Assembly: GCF_000687475.1 (NCBI RefSeq)
Contig: NC_057317.1
Location: 4,340,501 to 4,404,500 of the forward strand
Origin: Ustilaginoidea virens
Lineage: Eukaryota; Ascomycota; Sordariomycetes; Hypocreales; Clavicipitaceae
Length of the DNA stretch: 64,000 bases
Reading direction: 5' to 3'
In this document: piece by piece, positions 42,411 through 52,833 of the stretch
How positions within the stretch are numbered: position 1 is the stretch's first letter
Layout of the letters: the number at the start of each line of letters is the position of its first letter
Made by a program: the position numbers and the translations under genes
Notes under the pieces: generated by a model
Told to the model about the DNA's origin: nothing
Databases searched by the model: none
What the model saw: the letters and a program-made list of their open reading frames with translations, nothing else

Positions 42411-45400
42411 CTACAACTGCTTCTTGTCCTCCTTGATGGTCGCCTGTGTCTCGTACGTAGTCGTTTGCATGAAGAAATTTCGCTCGACAAATTTAAGCAA
42501 CTCGTCAAGCAGGCTAAGAAAAAAGAAAGAGATTGTCACTGTCAGTCTAGGTTTTTCCATAGCAAAGCAAGTTGCTGGGGCCAAAAAGAAGAGAGAGAGA
42601 GAGGGGGGGGGGACTTACATGACAGGGGCGCTGATCAAAACAACTGCCTTCCACTCTGTACCATTGAGGGGCACAATGGCAAAAAGAGACTGCAGGAAGG
42701 GAATGTACAAAAGTGCAAAGTGCAGGGCCATAGACAAGGCAATGGCATAGACCAGCATCATGTTCTTCCACAGAGGCAAGGAAAGCAAAGATTCGTTAGA
42801 CGAAAGCGCGTTCATGGCGTTGAACATTTCAATGACAACCAGGATGGACAAAGATACCGTCGAGCCCGCCTTGGCCATGTCGTTTGAGAACATGTCGCAG
42901 CCAATTTCGGGAAAGTCGGCAGTGCAGTGGTGGAAACGGGAGAGTTGTTTGAAAGTGATTTGGGGCCCCTCTGGGTTGTACATGAACCACCAAGCGTATC
43001 CAGCAACAGTGGCCAGTCCGACGTAGGTTCCTATGACCATATAACGCAGGAAGAGCCATCCGCCAATCAGAGCATCATCCCTTTTCCGAGGCCGGCGTCT
43101 CATGATGTCGTGATCGGGGGGGTTGAAGGAAAGGGCGGTTGCAGGAAGGCCATCCGTAACCAGATTAACCCAGAGCAGCTGCACCGGAATGAGAGCTTCA
43201 GGCATGCCGAGAGCAGCGGTCAGGAAGATGGAAACAACCTCGCCAATGTTGGAAGAAATGAGGTACCGGATGAACTGCTGGGTGTTGTTGTAAATGGCGC
43301 GACCCTCTTCGATGGCGACCTCAATGGTGGCAAAGTTGCTGTCCGCGAGGACCATATCCGCAGCCAGCTTGGAGACGTCAGTGCCAGAACCCATGGCAAC
43401 ACCAATGTCCGCCTTCTTCAACGCAGGGGCGTCGTTGACACCGTCTCCAGTCATGGCAACGACGTGCCCAAGGGACTGGAGCAGGTCGACAAGCTTGGAC
43501 TTGTGCCCGGGCTCAACGCGAGAAAACAAGGAGGCTCTCTTTGCAGCTTCCAGCTGTTCTCCAGGGCTGAGGTTTTCGAATTCCCGGCCCGTGTAGCTCT
43601 TGCCAGTGAGATCCTCGTGCGCGCCGAAAACGCCAATTTGGCGACAAATACTCTCTGCCGTGTGGCGGTTATCTCCAGTGATGACAATGACGCGGATGCC
43701 GGCTTCCTTGCACTTCTGGATGGACCCAGGAACCTCCTCTCGGGGAGGATCCAACATGCCAACCAAGCCTAAGAAAGTCATGCCTTGTTCCAGTTGGGCG
43801 TACTGCTCCGTGGTCTTAGCAGACAGCAATGGGCTGTTTGAAACATCGTCGATGCTGGCCAGTGCAATGACACGGAGGCCGCGATTACCGTAATCCACAA
43901 CTTCCTTCATCAACAGATTGGAAAGCTTGCGGTCAAGAGCAACCTTCTTGCCGTTGGCTCCGAGAAGGGTGTGAGAGCAGCGATCGATAATGGACTCGGG
44001 GGCACCTTTGACAAGAAGCTTCTTTTGCTTTCCAGCTTGGACCAGCACGGACATGCTCTTTCGGTCGCGAGAGAATTCGAAAGTAGCAAGGCGTGGAAGC
44101 TGCATCTCGTAGTGGGAGCTGGCGTGGTGAAGACAATCCTCTGGATGAGCACCGTGGGGAGCGCGTGGGCCAACCTTTTCGACAAGGGCACGGAGCGCAC
44201 CTTCAGTAGGCTCGCCGACGTTGGAGAAGGTTGCGGATCGGGAATCGTAAGCAAGGTGAGCGTCGTTGCAGATGGCGGCAACTTCGGTCATCTGGCGGAC
44301 AGTGTCGGAAGATTCGGTGAGATTCTCCAAACGCTTGCCGCCGGCGGTGACGGCGCCCTTGGGAGCGAAAGTTGTGCCTTCGACGTCGAGTTCCGTGAGA
44401 TCGTTGCCGGCTTCATCTAGATAGACAATCTTGTTGACGCTCATTTGGTTCGTGGTCAAGGTGCCAGTCTTGTCGGAGCAGATGACACTGCAGCTTCCCA
44501 GAGTTTCGACTGAAGGCAGGCTGCGGACGACGGCATTTTTAGCAGCCATCTTGCGCGTGCCTAGAGCCAGGCAGGTAGTGATGACGACGGCAAGACCCTC
44601 GGGAATGGCCGCGACGCCAAGTGAAACAGCAATTTTGAGATAGTAGATGGCTCCTTTGGTCCAGCTGCCGTGGCTGGGGTCCTTAAAGTTGGGGATATTG
44701 ATCAACCAAACGAGAACGCAAATGACGGTGATGACTTTGGCCAAGTTGTCACCAAAATCGTTCAGCTTCTGCTTGAGAGGGGTGGGCTCGGAGATTTGGG
44801 CGGTGATGCTCTCATGAATATCTCCGATGGCAGTGTTGGAGCCGGTAAGAACCACAACAGCCCTGGCGCGACCCGTGACGACAGTGGTTCCGGAAAAGAG
44901 CATGTTGACCTGATCCTGCAGCACGGCACGCTCGTCCTCGACGACGGCTTCGTCATCTTTACCAACGCTTTCGCTTTCTCCAGTCAGAATAGCTTGATCG
45001 ACTGCAAAGCTGTTGCTTTCGATGGCGATGACGCGACAATCGGCGGGTATGCGGTCTCCGACAGAAACAGTAACAATGTCGCCAGGAACAAGGTCCTCGG
45101 CTTTCAGACGGGAGACATGGCCGTTATTGCGCACAACGTTGGACTCGTTGGCAGAATATTCTTGCAGAGCAGCAATGGCTTTCTCAGCACTGCTCTCCTG
45201 GGACACTCCAACGACGGCATTGAGTATCAGAATGGTTAAGATCTAGGAAGGACGGAAGGCGAATCGAATCGTCAGCCAAGCGGGATTTCTTTTCATGTTC
45301 AGGGATTCCAAGGATGACAATCCGCTTGGGACTACATACGACTGCGGGGTCAACAAAGGCGCTCCAACCGCCCTCGTCCTCAAGAAGAGCCAGGACAAAC

Positions 45401-45772
45401 GAGACGGCTGCGGAACCGAGCAATATGATGACTAGCTGGTCTTTGAACTGTTCTAATATCAGTTCCCACAAGGGAGTAGGAGGCTCGTCCGGAATAGCTG
45501 TCGTTTTCAAGGTCAGGAACTTTGCCGCATGGACCAGCAATGGTGGGGTGGGTATTGCGATGGAGGAAAATGAAGCCTTTGGGAAGGCAAGCGAGCAAGC
45601 GAGCAACAACGAATGGATTGGGGGGGGGCTGTGGTGACCAAGAATAAGACGCACAATTTCGACCATATTTTGTTCGCAGCTCGTCTACTTGTTGATTGGA
45701 CAGGCCTTTATGCTCGTCGACGCCGAAGTGGGAGAGGACAGTCGAGATGGGTCGGGCAAAAGCGTTCTCCAT
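42411..45772 (-). CDS. SERCA-type P-type Ca2+ ATPase
   Basis: P2A calcium pump of the endoplasmic reticulum type (as in Neurospora nca-1). Exons on the minus strand: 45772-45655, 45497-45340, 45242-42619, 42513-42411; total 3003 nt, exactly 1000 aa. The N-terminus is [20 protein letters not shown]. Seen: the TGES loop (ILTGESES), PEGL in M4 ([13 protein letters not shown]), the phosphorylated Asp349 in [10 protein letters not shown], nucleotide-domain KGAPES, hinge [19 protein letters not shown] in M5 and NLVTDGLPA in M6, so calcium-site residues are intact. The large exon has an apparent stop at 42615, but a phase-2 GTAAGT donor overlaps it. Splicing adds the last helix and tail ([20 protein letters not shown]...), ending KEDKKQL. 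The final four residues KKQL fit a dilysine KKXX ER-retrieval signal. Confidence 0.95.
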
Positions 45773-48232
45773 GATGACTTGCTCGGTGACAAACACCGGG
45801 GGGGGGGCTTTGCGACGAGCCGAGCAGGACAAACAGAGACGGCGGGATCGAGGAACGAGCAGAACACGAGGCACGGGATGATGGGGAAGAAAAAAAAGGT
45901 TGAAAGGCAGTATAGCCAGATCAGCACCGCAGCATGGCCGATTTGTCGGATCTAAGCAATCAGACCCCACGTGGCGTCTTAAACGAAAAGGCTGGCGAAG
46001 ATGCCTATGCCTATGCCTGCCTGGCACTTGAGCACACAGGCTGAGAAAAAGTTCTACACACGTGTTCGTTTTGGAGGTGCCTGCCACTTTACGCTAGCAA
46101 GTGGCGGCAAGGCACCCACCGCGAATGGCTGGGAAATTCCAAGTTCCTTGTACCTCGCCGTCGCTAGCCGGCGCCCGAGATATACTTGACTACGGAGTAT
46201 CGGCGGTAGCTAACTCGCGCCACCCGACGACCTCTGGTCAAAGGTTGGCGCTCTTGTGACACGAGGAGACTGCGATAAATCCGTTCCCGCCAGCCAAAAA
46301 CGTAGGTACCGGCAGCTAGATCGCACGCCATGAGCTTCGTGGTGGCGATGGTAGGTTCCTTTGGGCTACCTGCCTCCCGCGGTCCGCAGCGAAGAGGCAC
46401 GAAGCTGCAAATGTACTCTGTACATCGCAGACGACATTGTTTATAGCCGCAGGGACCGCTGCAACGGCTTGTTCAATTCTTCCGACCGTGAGAACGCCGA
46501 TTTCCAAGTGCCAAAGTAAGAGCCAAAGCAAGGTATCATGACGACATAGCTTCCTACAACCGTCAAGGCTCGATTCGCAGTGTTGTTCAGCGCTACCGGG
46601 TTGTGAGTGCAATGCGGCATTTCTTGTGTCAGGTGAGTCTAATAAGTACCAGCAGCTAGGTCATGTGCCTACCTCCTAGGAGATAGGAGGTTTGCAGGTA
46701 CGTTAGGTGCCGCCGTGGAGGGATCTCTTTAGGGATCTCTTTAGGGTAGTGCGCAATTATTCTAATCCCCACAGATTCTGAAGCCATGTTTTATTAATGT
46801 AAGAATTTAGACATACATTGACCCGAATGCTGGGAAAAACTACAGTAGGTAAAAGACGACTTCTCCGTTACACGAGAAGCGCAACTTATCCAGCTGTTTA
46901 AAATGGCAAGATAGACTTGAAGTTCTCTGGCGAAGCTCGAATACTCTGCCTGCCACATTCATCATCCCCAGATTCCAATACTCATATATGTTTTGTTGCG
47001 AGATTTTCCCATTTTCTCCGTCAATGTAGGCTACAAGTTTGTGACTATGTTTTCCAAAGGATTTGAGACTTCGTGGAGTTATACCAGCCTCCAAAAATCG
47101 CAGTAGACATCCTCGGCCAAGTGACTCTGAATTGGCTCACTCTAGACTGCTGTCTATCAGGAAAAATGCCAAGTTTTTTTCTGTTTTAAATCATCTTGCG
47201 CGTCAGATGGTGGCTTTGTGGTCAAAGCAGTGGCCTAGCACAATGCCTGAATCTAGCTTATATAGCCTATCTTATTATTCAGACGATTCCTCTTCCCCTT
47301 AGATATCGGTACGATCTTATCCGGCGTATATGCACAATTCCGTTACGATGATCTACCAACTTCAAAATATCTATTAGCCCTGTTAGCTATTCACAGGGAG
47401 GGAAGGTTGGGCCGCGACAGGAAACACTTGCAGGAACATGGTGACACCAGCTGACGCACGACATTCTTATTTTCCCCTTGCAAGGACGCCCACTATGATT
47501 GAACAACTCGCGATTGTTCATCGGCAACATGTATCAATTTCAGTAGCATTTCTTCGCTCCATTTTCGTCTCCCTACTTCCGATCCTCACATATTGCCGGC
47601 CTGTAAGAGTCCAGCCCAGATGATCGGTAAACCTTGTCTTTTTACTCGCTCGCTTTGCTGGTTGCCATCAAGTCATTCTGCGCCTCTCTCGAAACATCTG
47701 CACGAACCCGATGAGGATGAGCGATCGAACACGAGGCAATCCCGGCAGGTGTTCGGCACGTACCCATGCGAAGCAAGTGAAGATTAAACGATACTGGGCA
47801 TTAAACGATACTGCGCGATTCGGATCATAAAGGCTTGCTGTTGGGGGACCAACCTGCGCTGGTATGTAGAGATCGATTCGGTACTAAGCATCCAAATCAC
47901 GAAATCAAATTCCGAAAAGCAAATCACGGAACTGGAAAGGTGAAAAGCATTGCATTGAGTTGCCGAAAAAGGCAGCCTCGTGGATACTGAGCTTGCATTG
48001 ACATCGAATGCTCCTTCCCTGCAACTGTCACACGGTCATCTCAGCAATACACCAGCTGCTGAGCCTTGCGGTCCTGTTCTCCCCTCCGCATGGTTCCAAT
48101 ATCTTGCCCCGAATTCTTTCTAGAACGACCTTCACAAAAGTTTGGAAACTTCTTGGAAGTAACTTATATTGGCTTCTGTTTTTGATTTTCTTTCCTTTTT
48201 TTGGTCTTTCTCAAACCGGCGGTTCTTCAAGT
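45773..48232. other. AT-richer intergenic region at the edge of the accessory block
   Basis: About 2.5 kb. From roughly 46.6 kb base composition becomes clearly AT-richer and GC3-type coding bias disappears. GGATCTCTTTA is repeated near 46720-46745, and TAGGTA/CCTAGGAG-type sequence occurs at 46665-46690. Short frames (for example 46840-47094 minus, 47063-47302 plus) have protein-like composition but no family I recognise; they could be relics. No terminal repeats or intact transposon found. Confidence 0.45.
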
Positions 48233-51195
48233 ATGGCCATTGCCTTTTCGAGGTTTCACTCGTCGCACGTCTCCCTTGGGAGTTGCAAGGCTGTTCCAAC
48301 AACATGTACAACTGTAGTGACGGAGCATTCTGCGTGTTCATTAGCTCGGCTTGGTGCCTGTTCGGAAGAAATCTCCGATGGATCACTATTTAAAGGCACA
48401 CGAATCCGCTCGCTGCTGGCGTCCTGCAACATATCCAACCTCCACGACACTCAGCATCAGTCACAACTGCTTTTTCCCGACGATGATGCTGACCAGGCAT
48501 CAGAACTGTTGGTTGAAGAGGCTGACGTTGTCGAAACGAAAGCCAGTGAAGAAAAGGGAGTGGTAGAGAAGTCTCCGTTTCGGACGTGGATGAAACTACT
48601 AAAGAATCGAGCGATCGATGAGATGGCCAAGCCGAAACGAAATCCACCTGAAAACGTGCCATCGCCGTTTGAGGGGTTTGAAGAAGGGTTTCTGGGCTCA
48701 GATTCAGATTTTTCGCTTAATTCCCAGTCCACTTCCCAGCCGTCCTTCAAATATGTCTCGGCGATTCGGAGTGTCAGTGCCAGCCCAGTAGAATCCAGAG
48801 CAGATACCGAGACGTCTCAAACCTCATACCGAGTGGGTCGAAAGACTGGCATGACGAAATCAGAGGAACTATTTTCTGGAAACGATGACTTGTCCGAACA
48901 CACAGGGCAACCAAGTCGTGAAGTGTACGGTCGAGCCTCGAAGCGTCGCAAGGTTTTGGAAGAGCTGATAACTACCGAGCAAAGCTACGTCTCAGATATA
49001 CGTTCTCTTTTGAATGTGAGTGATGTTGATTCCCGGAAACGGGTTTTTAAAAAATATTGATTGTTAGGTCTATATTACGATGTTGGCGGCGCTTCCTTCT
49101 CTGCACATTGGACTGAGGACATCCGTCAACCAGAACCTATGTGAGATGCTTCAACTTCACGAAGATATATTGAACGAACTACGTCGGGTACTTTCAAGAT
49201 CGTATAATCAGGAATGTCGGTACTATCGAGATGTTCGAGTGACGGAAGAAGTCTCCCAAAGTGATGGACAACATATGCCGTATCAGTTTGACGCCGATGT
49301 ATCTCAAGTATCAGAGTCGCCGAAACACCATGAAGCATTCGCAGACCCTCAATTAGTGACTGAAGTCTCCAAGATATTTCATAAGAAAGTGCGCAACCCC
49401 TTTCCGCCGCCAGTTGCTCGCATGCCTAACTAGGATAGATGAGTCGGTTCTTCATATACAAAGAATACGCAGCAAAGTACGAAATGATGGTCCAAGACAC
49501 TGCTCACGTATGCGATGCTTTTCCAGGCTGGGAAGAGAATCAAAACGGCCTCGAAGCTTTATGTGCACTGCTTAGCTCCCGCGAAACCCGCGATTGGAGC
49601 CAAAGAAGGGCTTCGACCTTGAAGGATCTCTTTGCCAAGGTGAGTATTAAAACAATGCAAAAAACTGTCATACTAACAAAACTTCAATAGCCAATCCAGA
49701 GAATTTGCAAATATCCTCTCATCTTTGCCGAACTGCTCAAGTGTACGCCTGCTTCGGACTTTCCGAATGCGCACATGTCTGTCGATGGTGTGTTGATTCG
49801 CTTCCGGGAGTCAAACTCGGAGATAAATAGGGCCACAAGCGACCCTCAGGCCAAAACTATTTTGGCACGAACTTGGTTATTGCAAGATCGACTTGTCTTT
49901 CCAAACAGAGTAAGAAGCTCTCGGTCCCGCTTCAGACCAATGGCTGTGGATATTAATAGTAGTGCCAGAACTTCGATTCTATATCCAAAGACCGCGTGCG
50001 TTCTTTTGGAAATATACAACTTTGTGGCGCTCTTTACGTCTGCTGGCGCAGTGAAGAGGGGATTGGCGGACAATATTTGATATGTTTACTTTATTCTAAT
50101 GTGCTGTGTTTAGCATGCGCAAGCAAAGTAGATCCTATTTACACCCTAAAGGCTTGTATCAACGTACAAGATATAAAAGTCGAAGATGCAGATAACGGAC
50201 GAGGTAAGCAGATGACGAGGATAGACATATGTGCTTGCTACTAATACAGAACTTGTGCAGGATTGCAATGCCATACTGCTCCGTTTTCTTGGAAGCTAGT
50301 TTTTGAATCGGATCATCAGTTATTCGAAATCATCATGACGGCTTGCAGCCCAAAAGAGGAGATGGAATGGCGCTCTCGGTTGGGCTCACGTTTGGCAAAA
50401 GAGGGTGTTGAAGACTCTTCGATATATACCTTCTTGGACTTGAGCATCAAGCCTTTCGGTGTTGTTGCTAACAAATCAGGTCAATATCGGTACCTACCCA
50501 GGAACGGATGGAGCACTCGAACTGATGATGCTGCAGGCTCCAACGCTAGGCGACTCTCTATCCGACGAGCAACGACAAACTCGCTTAAACCAGCTTTGCA
50601 TCAAGTGGTTATCAACAACACAAGCCCATTCCGGCAATCAGGTACCGATGGGTCGTGCTCTCGCAAAATCATTCGCTCGCATTCACTGTTGGCGTCGAAA
50701 ACTCGGCTTTCGTTTCTTTCCCCTTCGCGAGACGACCGTGCGCGACTAGAGACTATTTTGGCTGATGTTTGGAGCCGAGAGATACTTCCTTTCCCTGGCA
50801 TAGGGCCTCGCTTAAGAAGTCCGAGGCTGGTTAGGACTTCAGCTTCGACGGTTATTCGCAAACTCAGCGTGACGAGCATTGCGAACGCCCTTACAAGAAA
50901 GACGGGAGAGCTGAGGAGACGGAGACTATCTCTTGAGGATGAATCTTGCCCATTGGCGCCAGAATTGAACGTTGGTCATCTGACATATCCAGCACTCCTC
51001 GGTCGTCAGTACGGTACGGGTAGCTCAACTTCACCGCGCTCTGCAACGTCGGCAGCAAGGCAGTCTTGGTCCCATGACAGAGCGAATATACAACAGGGCA
51101 TTTCCGCAGGGGTGAGCCGTGCGATCAATTCCCAGAGAAAGTGTGGAAGGCAAGATCGGAGGCCAGGCCATAGTCTCTGGGACATCTTCAAGTAG
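48233..51195 (+). CDS. Dbl-homology RhoGEF with PH-like domain
   Basis: Guanine-nucleotide exchange factor for a Rho-family GTPase. Exons: 48233-49015, 49068-49388, 49439-49639, 49691-49909, 49969-50203, 50261-51195; total 2694 nt, 897 aa. The DH domain begins about residue 237 (RRKVLEELITTEQSYVSDIR) and runs across four exons through FFIYKEYAAKYEMMVQD and the conserved helix PIQRICKYPLIFAELLKCT. A PH-like region follows (IQLCGALYVCWRSEEGIGGQ to FSWKLVFESDHQLFEIIMTA). The start at 48233 (MAIAFSRFHSSHVS) is preferred; an upstream ATG at 48008 would add a hydrophobic, less likely segment. A 57-nt stretch (50480-50536, GTCAAT...TGCAG) is in frame and could be an optional intron; its removal would give NKSGSNARRLSIRRAT, closer to relatives as I remember them. 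The gene is AT-richer than its neighbours but has no disabling stops. Confidence 0.85.
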
Positions 51196-52133
51196 CATCT
51201 GTGCCGTCGTACAAGCATCAACATACGCGAGAGCGCTTAACGACGGCTATTCAGAGAAGAGAACTATGGAGAGGACGAATACGCCATATGTGTTTTCCAC
51301 TTGCGTTGTATACATTGGCATGTATCAAGATATCTTATAGCAGAAACATAGCAGAACCATGCGATATCGCAATCAGTGATTGGCACCCCCAACTGTACGT
51401 CGTTCGTTGTTGAATGCATTGGCGAATGAAAGCTGCCAGGTATGTTCTGATGGTACGGAGTAGTAGGCCCAGGATAGAAAAACCAGTCCATCGATATCTG
51501 CCAGCCAAGCACTTGAGTTGAAGCGAGATTGCACCTGACTCAAAGGAAGGTTGGCGTCGGCCGGCGATATTGAACCAGACCTCAGAGTCTCGGACGGGGC
51601 CACGACTGAATGATGACATATGACCCTTACAATTGCCCGCGACGTCATGATTACCTGGCAGTTTTTTCTTGGAAAGTGCATACCTCCTCAGGTACCTACC
51701 TACCTTCCCGGGAGGTGCTAAGCCCCTGGTCCAATGTCTCAGTCCCTCAGACGAGTTCCGGAGTTGCCAAATTATCCTCAGCAACTGGCGAGAACTGGTG
51801 CCTGCATCCTTGCCAGTTGGCTTGCACTTGACCCCACAGCAATTGAACTTTCGACGAGGTCGTTCCTCCGTAAACAATTGAATGCCCGTCAGGGGCCGAG
51901 GAAGGCGAGGAATCTCCAACAAATATCCTCCCTCGTCATCATCCTCTTCAGCCCCGACAGGTTTGTCTATTTTCAAGTTCCTTGCTCGATTTTGGTTGCA
52001 CCGGGTTTCGGTGGGGCGGCCGCAGTCAACAAGCCTCAAGCGCGAGCGGGAAGTACCTACTACCACTGGCCCCCGAGTACCGAGTACCGAGTACCGAGTA
52101 CCGAGTAACTGCTGTAGGCACGGAGTAACGGAG
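51196..52133. other. Intergenic region upstream of the NACHT-WD40 gene
   Basis: Contains the GGTACGGAGTAGTA motif (51452), CAGGTACCTACCTACC (51690-51705), the (GAGTACC)n array (52075-52109) and ACGGAGTAACGG (52120-52131) ending two bases before the chosen start codon. Open frames on both strands are without domains. Confidence 0.55.
52075..52109. repeat. Heptamer array (GAGTACC)x4-5
   Basis: Four exact units and a fifth GAGTAAC, 24 bases upstream of the NACHT-WD40 start codon. The unit is the right half of the dispersed CGGAGTACC motif. Confidence 0.92.
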
Positions 52134-52801
52134 ATGACAATGGCATTGGCAGCAGATGGAACTACGGGCGCAGCACCCACCAACAAGGCCTCGGCCTCGG
52201 AGTCGTTGATACCCACCCTTTTGAAGTCTGCTGTTGACCAAACCGTCAAAGCTGTGACCGCAGTGGTTCAAACTGAGATCCGCGCACTTCCAAAGCAAAT
52301 AATTGCGGCAGCTGTCTCTCAGCGAGCTGCAGAACCAGTCAAGGCCCGAGCAAGGCGCAGGGATGCCTCTGATGGCGAGGAATCGGGTCAGCCCAAGTCG
52401 CAGCAACTATGGAACGACGCATATGACCTGTTGGAGGGCGATGATGCAACAGCTGCCATTGTCAAATCATATGCCGCTATGCTGACATTTGCGATTACTG
52501 GAGATGACGGGAAGCCTCAGCCCGAGACGTCCGCCTTGATGGCCGAGCTGAAGGATCCCGTGAAACGCCAAGCTCACATGCGAGAATTAGTCAAAAAGGG
52601 CCGTGAAAAGTTTGCTGGCGATTCGAAAACTGCTCAAACCGTGGGGGATGTGGCTTCTTTCATCCTTCAAGCCCGGGGAATTATCGATGTGGCAATCAAG
52701 AATGTTCCTCAAGCAGCTTTGCCATGGGCGGGTGTTTGTGTTGGACTGCAGGTATGAGGACATGGCAGAGCCTATGCTGTGTCGACCTTGTTCTATTTTT
52801 A

Positions 52802-52833
<32 letters not shown>

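Noticed and set aside
48008..48232. Upstream start for the RhoGEF adding a hydrophobic N-terminus
   Set aside because: The extension is AT-rich and signal-like, unexpected for a cytosolic RhoGEF; the internal ATG fits better, although this is not certain.
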